A stretch of 64,000 nt of DNA from an uncultured Dorea sp. (GCA_910584095.1 CAJTYU010000002.1:62001-126000), one strand, 5' to 3'. Shown: positions 44,162 through 52,868, counted from the first letter of the stretch. The notes: generated by a model from the sequence alone, not told the origin. A program made the numbers and translations.

Positions 44162-44674
44162 TCATGTCTGCGTATTAAGCTTCTGGGAGTTTTTTTGCGC
44201 TGCGGCGCGGTATTCTCCCGGCGTACTGCCTGTCAGCAGCTTGAATTGTCTGGAAAAGTAGCTGGGGCTTTGGAATCCGCAGCTCAGGGCGATTTCTGTC
44301 ACTGAAGAGCCGGTGCTGGTAAGGAGGCCGGCGGCGGTAAAGATTCTGCGTCTCTGCACAAATTCCATGGGCCTGTAATGCAGATACCGGCGGAAAATGC
44401 GCTGGCACTCTCTTGGGCAGATACTGGCGGCGTCTGCAATGTCTTTTACGGTCATGGGGTTACCAAGATTCCCATCAATATATGCCAGCATCTGCTTTAC
44501 CCGCAGTTTGGGTATGGCGGCTATGTCCCGGGGCGGCAGGAGAAGGCTCCTGTCTTTGACAAAAAGAAGGATCTCTGACAGCGCGTCCCGGACTTTAAAT
44601 TCATAGCCCGGCTTCTCGTCTTTACAGGCGGAAAAGGCCCGGTCAATTTGGATAAAATTGGGATTTCTGATCAT
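44162..44674 (-). CDS. Short AraC-family regulator lacking the N-terminal cupin
   Basis: 170 residues. The C-terminal 100 are a complete AraC double helix-turn-helix (MLAYIDGNLGNPMTVKDIADAASICPRECQRIFRRYL, then SVTEIALSCGFQSPSYFSRQFKLLTGSTPGEYR). Only the last 60 residues of the usual sensory half are present, so the roughly 120-residue cupin barrel is absent. It is not a random truncation: AGAAGGGATC precedes the ATG and a promoter (TTGCCG-N17-TATACT, 44731-44703) lies just upstream. Divergent from a MATE gene 134 bases away, which is its probable target. Confidence 0.87.
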   Translation of the reverse strand: MIRNPNFIQIDRAFSACKDEKPGYEFKVRDALSEILLFVKDRSLLLPPRDIAAIPKLRVKQMLAYIDGNLGNPMTVKDIADAASICPRECQRIFRRYLHYRPMEFVQRRRIFTAAGLLTSTGSSVTEIALSCGFQSPSYFSRQFKLLTGSTPGEYRAAAQKNSQKLNTQT

Positions 44675-44702
44675 AAGATCCCTTCTTTGTCGTTTTTCTT
44701 AT

Positions 44703-44751
44703 AGTATACGCCGTTTTTTTGAAAGCGGCAATGAGAAAGTTCCGATATAAT
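44703..44751. promoter_or_regulatory. Divergent promoters of AraC and MATE genes
   Basis: Minus strand: TTGCCG (44731-44726), 17-base spacer, TATACT (44708-44703). Plus strand: TATAAT at 44746-44751 with only a poor -35 match upstream. The two polymerase sites lie back to back, so a bound AraC protein could affect both. Confidence 0.6.
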
Positions 44752-44770
44752 AAAAATTCAGAAAGGAAGC

Positions 44771-44797
44771 GTTACTGAGAACGTAGTGAACAGTAAC
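44771..44797 (+). repeat. Inverted repeat directly before MATE ribosome binding site
   Basis: GTTACTG (44771-44777) pairs with CAGTAAC (44791-44797), ending one base before AAGGAGG. In RNA it would form a hairpin abutting the ribosome site; in DNA it could be an operator. No second copy was seen in the window. Confidence 0.55.
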
Positions 44798-44808
44798 AAG
44801 GAGGTACC

Positions 44809-46188
44809 ATGATGCAGAAAATGGGAAAAGCACGCATGTTGGATATGACGGCAGGAAGCCCTGCGGGGCTGCTTCTTAAGTTTTCCCTGCCGTTGTTTCT
44901 GGGGAATCTCTTACAGCAGTTCTATAATCTGGCGGATACGTCCATTGCGGGACATATGCTGGGAGATCAGGCGCTGGCGGAGATTGGGGCTACTACGGCT
45001 CTATATGGGCTTATCATTAATTTTGCTATCGGCTTAACAAATGGGTTTGCCTTGACGGTCAGCCGGAATTTCGGCGCCGGGAACCAGAAGGGGATAAAGG
45101 ATGCGGCCTGCTGGATGGTATGCCTTTCTGCGGTTTCTGGAATTGTTCTTACAGTCGGATTTCTGCTAGTTAGGAAAGAACTTCCGACTCTGCTCCAGAT
45201 ACCGGAGGAAACGGCGGAGGGGGCGTTATGTTATCTCACTGTGCTGCTGGCGGGGGTTCCGCTAACGATGGCGTACAATCTGGAGGCCAGCCTTTTGAGG
45301 GCGGTGGGAAACAGCGTTACCCCATTGCTGTTTCTTCTGTTCAGCAGCGGGCTGAACATTATGCTGGATATCTGCTTTATGGGGCCTCTGGGCATGGGAG
45401 TACAGGGCGCGGCGGCCGCTACGGCGCTGGCGCAGGGAACCAGCGCCGCCCTAGGGCTGTTTTATATTGTCAGGAATTACCCGGAACTCCGGTTTACCAA
45501 AAAAGAATTAAAGGCCGGAGCCAGATTTGTGATGGAAATGTTCTGGACGGGGCTTAGCATGGCTCTGATGCTTACGATTTATAATATCGGCAGCGTGATT
45601 CTCCAGAGCAGTATCAATGCTTTGGGAAGCGTATATATTGCCGCGCAGGTGGGAGGCCGCCGGCTGGCGGAGTTCTTCTATCTTCCGGGACTCGCGCTGG
45701 GAACGGCAATCGCCACTTATTCCAGCCAGAATTATGGGGCCGGATGCAGGCGGCGGATCGTAGAAGGTGTAAAAGCATCGTTTCTCCTGTACGGAATCTG
45801 GTGGGCGGCTGCCATGGCGCTTGCGTTTTCCATTGCTCCGGCGGCAGTGCGGTTGATTACCGGGACCGACAGCCGGGAAGTAGTTCGGAGCGCCGTGCTG
45901 TATGTCCATGTCAGCATTCCGGTGGTTTTGCCGATGGCGGCGTTAGTTATTCTGAGAAATATGATGCAGGGAATCCAGCGCCGGATAGCGCCGCTTTTGT
46001 GCAGCGGGTTAGAACTTGCCGGAAAGGTGGTATTTGCTTTGTGGGCAGTTCCGGCGTGGGGGTATCCCGCGGTCTGCGTATGCGAACCGGTAACATGGGT
46101 GGTCTGTTTTCTGTTCATTTCCGGCGCGGTATTTTTATGCCGGCAGGAATTTCTGGATGAGGAGAGGCCGGCTCTGTCAAGAGACTGA
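44809..46188 (+). CDS. MATE family efflux transporter
   Basis: 459 residues, about 12 helices: LKFSLPLFLGNLLQQFYNLADTSIAGHMLGD in helix 1-2 and a matching FWTGLSMALMLTIYNIGSVILQ second half. AAGGAGG precedes ATG 44809 (ATG 44812 also possible). Divergent from the short AraC gene, which probably controls it; substrate unknown. Confidence 0.92.
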   Translation: MMQKMGKARMLDMTAGSPAGLLLKFSLPLFLGNLLQQFYNLADTSIAGHMLGDQALAEIGATTALYGLIINFAIGLTNGFALTVSRNFGAGNQKGIKDAACWMVCLSAVSGIVLTVGFLLVRKELPTLLQIPEETAEGALCYLTVLLAGVPLTMAYNLEASLLRAVGNSVTPLLFLLFSSGLNIMLDICFMGPLGMGVQGAAAATALAQGTSAALGLFYIVRNYPELRFTKKELKAGARFVMEMFWTGLSMALMLTIYNIGSVILQSSINALGSVYIAAQVGGRRLAEFFYLPGLALGTAIATYSSQNYGAGCRRRIVEGVKASFLLYGIWWAAAMALAFSIAPAAVRLITGTDSREVVRSAVLYVHVSIPVVLPMAALVILRNMMQGIQRRIAPLLCSGLELAGKVVFALWAVPAWGYPAVCVCEPVTWVVCFLFISGAVFLCRQEFLDEERPALSRD

Positions 46189-46218
46189 AAAAGCTTTCTG
46201 AAAAAATAGAGCGCGCTC

Positions 46219-46247
46219 TTGATTTTGATTTATGAACGTATTATAAT
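46219..46247 (+). promoter_or_regulatory. Promoter of ilvE
   Basis: TTGATT (46219-46224), 17-base spacer, TATAAT (46242-46247). No T-box leader is present here, unlike ilvBH; the 45-base leader is short. Confidence 0.8.
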
Positions 46248-46292
46248 AGGCTCATGTTGAACAGACGCCAGAGAATAAAGGAGTGAACAATC

Positions 46293-47318
46293 ATGGAAAA
46301 GAAAAATATCGACTGGTCTAACATTGGATTTGGTTATATGGAGACCGATAAAAGGTATGTGGCGTATTATAAAGAAGGCGCATGGGGAGAGGGCGCTCTT
46401 ACTGAGGATGCCAATATTACCATGAACGAGTGCGCATGTGTTCTGCAGTACGCGCAGACATGCTTTGAGGGATTAAAAGCATATACGACGGAAAAGGGAG
46501 ATATTGTAACCTTCCGCCCGGATCTGAACGCGGAGAGAATGATCGATACGGCGAAACGTCTGGAGATGCCGCCGATATCCAAGGAGCAGTTCTTAGAAGC
46601 GGTGAGACAGGTAGTGGAGGCAAATGCGGCGTACGTGCCGCCTTACGGTTCCGGAGCGACTTTATATCTTCGTCCCTATATGTTCGGAAGTAATTCCGTG
46701 ATTGGCGTGAAACCGGCGGACGAGTATCAGTTCCGTCTGTTCTGTACGCCGGTAGGGCCGTATTTTAAGGGCGGCGCGAAGCCGATTACTATTCGTGTCT
46801 GTGATTTTGACCGTGCGGCTCCTAATGGAACCGGACATGTGAAGGCGGGGCTTAACTATGCCATGAGTCTCCATGCGATTGTGGACGCCCATAATCAGGG
46901 GTATGATGAGAATATGTATCTGGATGCGGCAACCAGAACTAAGGTAGAGGAAACGGGCGGAGCGAACTTTTTGTTTGTGACAAAGGACGGCAAGGTGGTA
47001 ACGCCGAAGTCGAATACGATCCTTCCGTCGATTACCAGACGTTCCCTGATGTATGTGGCGAAGGAGTATCTGGGACTTGAGGTAGAGGAGAGAGAGGTAC
47101 TGTTAAGCGAGGTTTCCGAGTTCGCAGAGTGCGGCCTGTGCGGAACGGCGGCGGTTATTTCACCGGTGGGCAAAGTCGTAGACCACGGCAGGGATATCTG
47201 CTTCCCAAGCGGAATGAACGAGATGGGGCCTGTGACAAAGAAGCTGTATGATACGCTGACAGGCATCCAGATGGGCAGGATTGACGCGCCGGAGGGCTGG
47301 ATTTATAAGATCTGCTAG
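46293..47318 (+). CDS. ilvE: Branched-chain amino acid aminotransferase
   Basis: 341-residue PLP class IV aminotransferase for the last step of Val, Leu and Ile synthesis. QTCFEGLKAYTTEKGDIVTFRPDLNAERM is the typical start, the PLP Lys lies in GHVKAGLNYAMSLHA, and EETGGANFLFVTKDG plus CGTAAVISPVGKV are conserved pocket segments. RBS AAAGGAG. Length is normal. Confidence 0.95.
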   Translation: MEKKNIDWSNIGFGYMETDKRYVAYYKEGAWGEGALTEDANITMNECACVLQYAQTCFEGLKAYTTEKGDIVTFRPDLNAERMIDTAKRLEMPPISKEQFLEAVRQVVEANAAYVPPYGSGATLYLRPYMFGSNSVIGVKPADEYQFRLFCTPVGPYFKGGAKPITIRVCDFDRAAPNGTGHVKAGLNYAMSLHAIVDAHNQGYDENMYLDAATRTKVEETGGANFLFVTKDGKVVTPKSNTILPSITRRSLMYVAKEYLGLEVEEREVLLSEVSEFAECGLCGTAAVISPVGKVVDHGRDICFPSGMNEMGPVTKKLYDTLTGIQMGRIDAPEGWIYKIC

Positions 47319-47387
47319 TACAATGAAATAGGCAGCCAAAGCAGGTGGATTTTGGAAGTGAACGGATATATCATAATATTCTGTCTG

Positions 47388-47416
47388 CAGCTGCGCCTAT
47401 GACGGCGGCGCAGCTG
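47388..47416 (+). terminator. Inverted repeat after ilvE
   Basis: CAGCTGCGCC (47388-47397) pairs perfectly with GGCGCAGCTG (47407-47416); a short T-rich stretch follows about 12 bases later. Probably the ilvE terminator. Confidence 0.55.
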
Positions 47417-47552
47417 CTGAACCAGATATTTTCTTTGAAACAGCGGCGCAGTATGTTAAAATTAAAAATATCAAAATCCTTTATCTGTAAGCGGCAAAGG
47501 GAATTTTGACGATATAACATACAGATTGTGGGAAGCGGTAAGAAAGGAAGGT

Positions 47553-47771
47553 ATGGAAATGGGAATGATAATTGAGAAAATGCAGGAATTTTGGGACAGC
47601 TTGGATACGGAGACGGTGGTGAATAAGAAAGTTCTATTTTTGGAACTTCTGGTGTGCGTATTTGCCGGAGTTTTAGCGGGCATCATAATCAGTCCGAAAA
47701 AGCGTGTTATGATAGGGTGCTGTAATGGAGACTGTATAATAGAAGAGACAGAGCAGGATGAAATAGAGTAG
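47553..47771 (+). CDS. Small single-span membrane protein, unknown
   Basis: 72 residues behind AAGGAAGG. A short amphipathic N terminus (MIIEKMQEFWDSLDTET), one membrane helix (about 27-46, VLFLELLVCVFAGVLAGIII), a basic stop (SPKKR), then a short tail with CCNGDC and acidic end EETEQDEIE. The tail should face the cytoplasm. The C-C-x-x-x-C cluster might bind a metal. I do not recognise the family. Own terminator follows. Confidence 0.7.
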   Translation: MEMGMIIEKMQEFWDSLDTETVVNKKVLFLELLVCVFAGVLAGIIISPKKRVMIGCCNGDCIIEETEQDEIE

Positions 47772-47784
47772 AATGAAATAGAGT

Positions 47785-47837
47785 AAAAAATGCGGTCATT
47801 TGCTTACTTAGTGAAGCTGAAATGACTGCATTTTTTT
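47785..47837. terminator. Bidirectional terminator
   Basis: AAAAAATGCGGTCATTT (47785-47801) pairs with AAATGACTGCATTTTTTT (47820-47837), one G-T mismatch, loop of 18. Confidence 0.85.
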
Positions 47838-47920
47838 GTGATTTATTGGCGGCTGTTCAAGCTTTGCCGACTGGAGCAAAGATTCGGAAGCCCGTCGTTC
47901 GGTCTTTGATCCGAGAAAAT

Positions 47921-47969
47921 AAACAGTATAAAACAGTTGACAACAGTTAAATGCTGTTATATACTGTTT
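47921..47969 (+). promoter_or_regulatory. GntR operon promoter with five 10-bp phased half-sites
   Basis: Promoter TTGACA (47937-47942), 17-base spacer, TATACT (47960-47965). Half-sites lie at exact 10-base steps: ACAGT at 47923, 47933 and 47943, then inverted GCTGT at 47953 and ACTGT at 47963. The outermost pair forms AAACAGTATA...TATACTGTTT (47921-47930 with 47960-47969). This is a likely YtrA-type repressor site covering the whole promoter. Confidence 0.8.
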
Positions 47970-47988
47970 GTATCGAAAGGGTGATGAA

Positions 47989-48360
47989 ATGAAGATTATT
48001 ATTAACAATTCTTCCATGCAGCCAATTTATGAACAGATCGTAACACAGTTCAAGGCGGCGATTATGAAGGGAGAATTGAAGGAGGAAGAGATGCTTCCCT
48101 CTGTCCGGAGCCTTGCGAAAGAGCTGAAGGTCAGCGCGCTGACAGTGAAGAAATCCTACGATGCATTAGAGGAAGAAGGGTTCATACTTACGGTACATGG
48201 CAAGGGCAGTTTTGTGACATGCGCCAGTCAGGAGCTGATGATGGAGGAAAAACGCAAAGAAGTGGAAGCCGATCTGGAGGAGGCCATCCGGAAAGGCAGA
48301 AGCTTAGGGATGAGTAATCAGGAAATTACAGATGTATTTATGATTGTTTTGGAGGATTAG
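47989..48360 (+). CDS. GntR-family regulator, YtrA subfamily
   Basis: 123 residues: a winged helix (PIYEQIVTQFKAAIMKGELKEEEMLPSVRSLAKEL, SALTVKKSYDALEEEGFI, VHGKGSFV) and a short C-terminal helical tail for dimerisation in place of a large ligand domain, the mark of the YtrA group. ATG 47989 follows AAAGGGTGATG. First gene of a three-gene operon with an ABC ATPase and permease; in known cases it represses its own operon and responds to envelope stress. The phased sites upstream are its likely operator. Confidence 0.92.
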   Translation: MKIIINNSSMQPIYEQIVTQFKAAIMKGELKEEEMLPSVRSLAKELKVSALTVKKSYDALEEEGFILTVHGKGSFVTCASQELMMEEKRKEVEADLEEAIRKGRSLGMSNQEITDVFMIVLED

Positions 48361-48363
48361 AAG

Positions 48364-49212
48364 ATGATTGTACTAGAACAGGTGAAGAAAAACTATCAGG
48401 ATTTTACACTGGATTGTTCGCTGGAGGTTCCGGAAGGCTGCGTTACTGGGCTGGTGGGGCGAAACGGCGCCGGAAAGAGCACTGCGTTTAAGGCGGCTCT
48501 CGGACTGATCGGTATAGACGGCGGAAGCGCGCGGGTCTTCGGAAAGCCGGCCGCAGAACTTACGAAGGCTGACAGGGAGCAGATGGGGGTGGTTTTATCA
48601 AATGCCGGCTTCAGCGAATATCTGAAGGTGCGGGATCTTGTGCCGGTATTGAGGAATATGTACCATTCCTTTGACGAGGCGGGATTTCTTAAGAAATGCG
48701 GCAAACTCAGGATTCCACTGGATAAGCAGATGAAGGATTTTTCTACCGGCATGCGGCAGAAACTGCAGATTACCGCAGCCCTTTCCCATAAGGCAAGGCT
48801 GCTGATTTTAGACGAGCCTACGGCGGGACTTGATGTGGTGACCAGAGAGTTTCTTTTAGATATGCTTCGGGAATACATGGAGCGGGAGGGCAGATCGATC
48901 CTGATCAGCTCTCATATTTCTACCGATCTTGAGTCCTTCTGCGACGATATTTACCTGATTGACGACGGAAAGATTGTCCTGCATGAGGATACGGATATTC
49001 TGCTCAGCAGCTATGGGATACTGAAAGTGACGCCGGAGCAGTATGAGAAACTGGATAAGCGCTATCTGCTGTCGGAGAAAAAAGAGGATTACGGATACCG
49101 CTGTCTGACTAGCGAGAAGAGATTTTATCAGGAAAATTATCCGGATGCGGTGGTTGAAAACGGCGGGATTGATGAACTGATTCTGATGAGAGAAGGGGGA
49201 TGGGACAGATGA
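48364..49212 (+). CDS. ABC transporter ATP-binding protein
   Basis: 282 residues of the ABC-2/CcmA group. Walker A GRNGAGKSTAFKAA, signature FSTGMRQKLQITAALS (S-T-G-M replaces S-G-G-Q), Walker B LLILDEPTAGLD and switch His in ISSHISTDLE. The C-terminal 70 residues form a small regulatory tail. Starts 3 bases after the GntR stop and overlaps the permease gene by ATGA. Confidence 0.93.
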   Translation: MIVLEQVKKNYQDFTLDCSLEVPEGCVTGLVGRNGAGKSTAFKAALGLIGIDGGSARVFGKPAAELTKADREQMGVVLSNAGFSEYLKVRDLVPVLRNMYHSFDEAGFLKKCGKLRIPLDKQMKDFSTGMRQKLQITAALSHKARLLILDEPTAGLDVVTREFLLDMLREYMEREGRSILISSHISTDLESFCDDIYLIDDGKIVLHEDTDILLSSYGILKVTPEQYEKLDKRYLLSEKKEDYGYRCLTSEKRFYQENYPDAVVENGGIDELILMREGGWDR

Positions 49213-49874
49213 AAGCATTGTTAATCAAGGATTGGAAATTATTAATGAGCCAAAAGCAGTTTTTTTTGGTAACTGTGGTAATCGTAGGAGTTTTTTTATT
49301 CACATCCGAAAATCTGGCGTTTGTGGTGAGTTATGCCACGATCATGTATACAATATTTACCATCAGTACGATCAGTTATGATGATTACCATAATGGAATG
49401 AGTTTCCTTATGACGCTGCCGATAAGCAGAAAGGATTATGTGGCGGAGAAATATACCTTTGGCATTTTTATGGGCGGCGGGACGGCGGCTGTTGTGATTG
49501 GCGCTGCCGCGGCGGTATGTAAGGTAAGGAATATCGGCATTTCGGTGGAGGAGCTTTTGATATCCGTTATGACGGCGATACTTGTGTCTATGTTTTTTCT
49601 CTCTTTTACCATTCCCATCCAGCTCAAATTCGGAGCGGAAAAAGGCAGGATGGCGTTGATGGCGGTTTCTATGGTGTGTTTTGTGCTGATCATGGGAGGC
49701 GCGGCTCTTGCGAAACGAATGGGGTGGAAAGGAGGAGAACTGGGGGAGCTGTTTGGCAAGATCGACAAAGCGCCTTTGGGAATAATAATTGGTGGGATTG
49801 GAGCCGGGTGCGTCTGCATTCTTCTGGTATCGGCGTTCCTTTCCCTGAGAGTTTTGAGAAAGCGGGAATTTTAG
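49209..49874 (+). CDS. ABC-2 type membrane permease
   Basis: 221 residues, about six helices (LLIKDWKLLMSQKQFFLVTVVIVGVF at the start, final GIIIGGIGAGCVCILLVSAFLSL). YISFDDYHNGM-like cytoplasmic loop (SYDDYHNGMSFLMTLPISRKDYVAEKY) is typical of bacitracin/YtrC-type permeases that recognise membrane-active substrates. Start at 49209 overlaps the ATPase stop, behind GGGGG. Confidence 0.85.
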   Translation: MKALLIKDWKLLMSQKQFFLVTVVIVGVFLFTSENLAFVVSYATIMYTIFTISTISYDDYHNGMSFLMTLPISRKDYVAEKYTFGIFMGGGTAAVVIGAAAAVCKVRNIGISVEELLISVMTAILVSMFFLSFTIPIQLKFGAEKGRMALMAVSMVCFVLIMGGAALAKRMGWKGGELGELFGKIDKAPLGIIIGGIGAGCVCILLVSAFLSLRVLRKREF

Positions 49875-49929
49875 GCGGACCGATATCCGTGGGACAAAAA
49901 ACATAAGGAAACCAAAGAGGATAGAACTG

Positions 49930-49962
49930 CCGGGTGAAACGCTAATTTAGCGTTCCACCCGG
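49930..49962. terminator. Bidirectional terminator between ABC operon and TetR gene
   Basis: A 16-base arm (49930-49945) pairs with 49947-49962 with one mismatch. It overlaps the TetR stop codon. Confidence 0.7.
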
Positions 49963-50549
49963 TGGCTTTCAATGATCAGTCTTACCGTCCGGTATAAAAA
50001 GGGCTTGTATTCATCAATGGGTACAGGCTCTTTGTATAGGATGGAATTGTATCCCGCGGATCCGGCAAGCTCTACGATCGTAAAGAGCATGACGTCTACG
50101 TCCTCATACTCATATTCATCCATTGCGACAATCTGGAGAAACCGCTCGTAAATCTCGTCGTCAGAGTCCTTTCCGGTGATCAGCGTAGAGCGCAGCGCGC
50201 CCATCACCAGATTCTTGGATATAAAATTCAGCAGCGGCAGGTCTTTTACAAGCACGTCTATGATGTGGTTGATGATGAATATCAACTGATTCTCAAGCCC
50301 GGTTATCTGCCGGGCAAGCATTTCCTTTCCGGCATTGTCAAACAGCTCGCGGGTTTTGTGGGCGACCAGGTTATTTTTGATATCGTATTTATCCTTAAAA
50401 TACAGATAGAAGGTGCCCTTGGCAACGCCCGCCCGCTTTACGATATCTGAAATAGCCGTCGACTGAATGCCTTTTGTGGTAAACAAGTCATAGGCGGTAT
50501 TTAGAAGGGCGTCCCGTTTCTGTCTTTTGTTCTCATCAATTTTTCCCAT
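49947..50549 (-). CDS. TetR-family repressor
   Basis: 200 residues. N-terminal helix-turn-helix (RDALLNTAYDLFTTKGIQSTAISDIVKRAGVAKGTFYLYFKDKYDIKNNL) and a helical ligand domain with no recognised specificity. ATG 50549 follows AAGGAGT; a GTG at 50558 is less likely. Divergent from the MMPL/LxxG operon; the three palindromes between the genes are its probable operators. Confidence 0.92.
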   Translation of the reverse strand: MGKIDENKRQKRDALLNTAYDLFTTKGIQSTAISDIVKRAGVAKGTFYLYFKDKYDIKNNLVAHKTRELFDNAGKEMLARQITGLENQLIFIINHIIDVLVKDLPLLNFISKNLVMGALRSTLITGKDSDDEIYERFLQIVAMDEYEYEDVDVMLFTIVELAGSAGYNSILYKEPVPIDEYKPFLYRTVRLIIESHRVER

Positions 50550-50616
50550 AATACCCACTCCTTATTTGTACATTATAACGTGTTTTTTTGAAAATACAAG
50601 GGAAATGAATAAAAAT

Positions 50617-50705
50617 TGACTAAAAGTCATAAATTTTGATAAAAGGCATTGACTAATGGTCATTTTTGATGTATAGTGCTGAATGTAATAAATGACTGTT
50701 AGTCA
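50617..50705. promoter_or_regulatory. Three TetR-type operators and MMPL promoter
   Basis: The 13-base palindrome TGACT-N3-RGTCA occurs at 50617-50629, 50650-50662 and 50693-50705. The plus-strand promoter is TTGACT (50649-50654), 17-base spacer, TATAGT (50672-50677); the middle operator covers its -35 and the third lies downstream of the start, just before the ribosome site. Confidence 0.85.
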
Positions 50706-50729
50706 TAATTTAAAAAGGAGTTGAAGTAA

Positions 50730-52853
50730 ATGGTTAAACTGGGAAAGAAAATTGTAAAGTACAGGGCGGCCATTCTGATTGTGAGCTTCCTGCTGCTGAT
50801 CCCTTCGGCGCTGGGATATCTGAACACCAGAATCAATTATGACGTCCTTACTTATCTGCCGGAGGATATCGAGACCATGCAGGGACAGGACATTATGGTG
50901 GAGGATTTTGGAACGGGGGCATTCTCCATGCTGATCGTGGACGGCATGAAGGATAAGGACGTGTCGGAGCTGAAGAAACAGATCGAAGAGGTAGAACATG
51001 TTTCGAAGGTGCTCTGGTATGATTCGGCGGCGGATATTTCCGTCCCCCAGAGTATGCTGCCGGATAACATATATGAAGTGTTCAATTCAGACACGGGTAC
51101 GATGATGGCGGTATTCTTTGATGAGTCTACCTCCTCGGACGGAACCATGGGCGCGATTACAGAGATCCGGAAACTTTCCGGGAAGCAGTGCTTCATCAGC
51201 GGCATGTCGGCCATTGTAACAGATACCAAGGAGCTGGCGGAAAGCGAGACTCCGATCTATGTGCTGATCGCGGTTCTCCTATCCTCTATTGTGCTGGGCG
51301 TTACGATGGAATCATTGGTGGTGCCGGTTCTGTTTTTGATCAGCATCGGAATGGCAATTGTATATAATCTGGGAAGCAATTATTTTTTGGGAGAGATTTC
51401 CTATATCACAAAGGCGCTGGCGGCCGTGCTGCAGCTGGGGGTTACCATGGATTATTCCATATTCCTAATGCACAGTTACGACGAGCAGCAGCTTCGATTT
51501 GACGGCGATAAGAAGCGGGCCATGGCGCATGCTATTTCCCAGACTTTTTCATCAGTGATCGGAAGCTCGGTTACTACGGTCGCAGGATTTATTTCCCTGT
51601 GCTTTATGAGTTTTACGCTGGGAAAGGATATTGGAGTCGTGATGGCGAAGGGGGTTCTGTTCGGCGTGCTTGCCTGTGTAACCATTCTGCCGTCCATGAT
51701 CTTATGCTGCGATAAGCTGATTGAGAAGACGAAGCACAGGCCGCTCCTTCCGAATATTAATCGGTTATCGGACAGGATGACAAAGAAATATCCGGTGTTT
51801 GCCCTGATATTTGTGGTTCTTCTGGTTCCGGCAGTCTATGGAAATAACCATACCGGAGTTTACTATAATCTGGATGAGACGCTTCCAAAGGAACTTCCCA
51901 GTATCATTGCAAATGAGAAGCTGAAGGATGATTATGATATGAATACCACCCATATGCTGCTGGTAAATAGTTCGGTTCCCTCCCATGATGTGAGCAGGAT
52001 GCTTCGGGAGATTGAAAAGGTGGATGGCGTGAAATGGACTCTTGGCATTGATAAGCTGGCTGGACCAGGGATCCCTTCCGATATGCTTCCGTCAGAGGCG
52101 ACGAATATGCTGAAAACAGACAAATACCAGCTGGTCATGATCAACTCCGTATATAAGGTTGCGTCCGAGGAGGTTAACGCGCAGGTGGATGCAATTAACC
52201 GGATTACAGAAAGGTATGATAAGGACGCGCTGCTGGTGGGAGAGGCGCCGCTTACCAAGGATTTGATCGATATTACAGACCATGATTTTAAGATGGTAAG
52301 TATCGTATCCATCGGCGTCATTTTCCTAATTATCCTGCTGTTGTTCCGCTCTGTCAGCCTTCCGGTTATTCTGGTGGGAGTGATCGAGTTTGCCATATTT
52401 GTGAACATGGGAATCCCATTCTATACGGGAACCACCCTTCCTTTTGTTGCCTCCATTGTAATCGGAACCATTCAGCTTGGGGCAACGGTGGATTACGCGA
52501 TCTTGATGACGACCAGATACAGACGTGAACGGAGCAGGGGAGCGGGTAAATATGACGCAGTGACGACAGCCCATCAGGCTTCCGCTCAGTCCATCATTGT
52601 AAGCGCGCTGAGTTTCTTCGCTGCCACATTCGGAGTGGGGATGTATTCTAATATCGATATGATCAGTTCGCTGTGTATCCTGATGGCAAGAGGGGCGGTT
52701 ATCAGTATGCTGGTGGTAGTATTTATCCTTCCGTCCATGTTTATGATATTTGACAAGGTAATTGTAAAGACCAGCAAGGGCTTCTTACCGAAGGGTGGGA
52801 AGAATGAGGATAGCCGGAAAAATAAGCAATTTAAAGATAGAGTGCATATATAA
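50730..52853 (+). CDS. MMPL/RND-family transporter
   Basis: 707 residues in two halves, each with one helix, a large extracellular domain, then five helices: 12 in all. First half helix KYRAAILIVSFLLLIPSALGY, then LGVTMDYSIFLMHSYDEQ in helix 4, which holds the proton-relay Asp-Tyr pair of MMPL proteins; second half LGATVDYAILMTTRYRRE is the equivalent. In Gram-positives this family exports lipids, hydrophobic drugs or surfactants. RBS AAGGAG. The secreted repeat protein follows 15 bases later and both appear to be under TetR control. Confidence 0.92.
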   Translation: MVKLGKKIVKYRAAILIVSFLLLIPSALGYLNTRINYDVLTYLPEDIETMQGQDIMVEDFGTGAFSMLIVDGMKDKDVSELKKQIEEVEHVSKVLWYDSAADISVPQSMLPDNIYEVFNSDTGTMMAVFFDESTSSDGTMGAITEIRKLSGKQCFISGMSAIVTDTKELAESETPIYVLIAVLLSSIVLGVTMESLVVPVLFLISIGMAIVYNLGSNYFLGEISYITKALAAVLQLGVTMDYSIFLMHSYDEQQLRFDGDKKRAMAHAISQTFSSVIGSSVTTVAGFISLCFMSFTLGKDIGVVMAKGVLFGVLACVTILPSMILCCDKLIEKTKHRPLLPNINRLSDRMTKKYPVFALIFVVLLVPAVYGNNHTGVYYNLDETLPKELPSIIANEKLKDDYDMNTTHMLLVNSSVPSHDVSRMLREIEKVDGVKWTLGIDKLAGPGIPSDMLPSEATNMLKTDKYQLVMINSVYKVASEEVNAQVDAINRITERYDKDALLVGEAPLTKDLIDITDHDFKMVSIVSIGVIFLIILLLFRSVSLPVILVGVIEFAIFVNMGIPFYTGTTLPFVASIVIGTIQLGATVDYAILMTTRYRRERSRGAGKYDAVTTAHQASAQSIIVSALSFFAATFGVGMYSNIDMISSLCILMARGAVISMLVVVFILPSMFMIFDKVIVKTSKGFLPKGGKNEDSRKNKQFKDRVHI

Positions 52854-52868
52854 CAAGGAGGTATTGCA

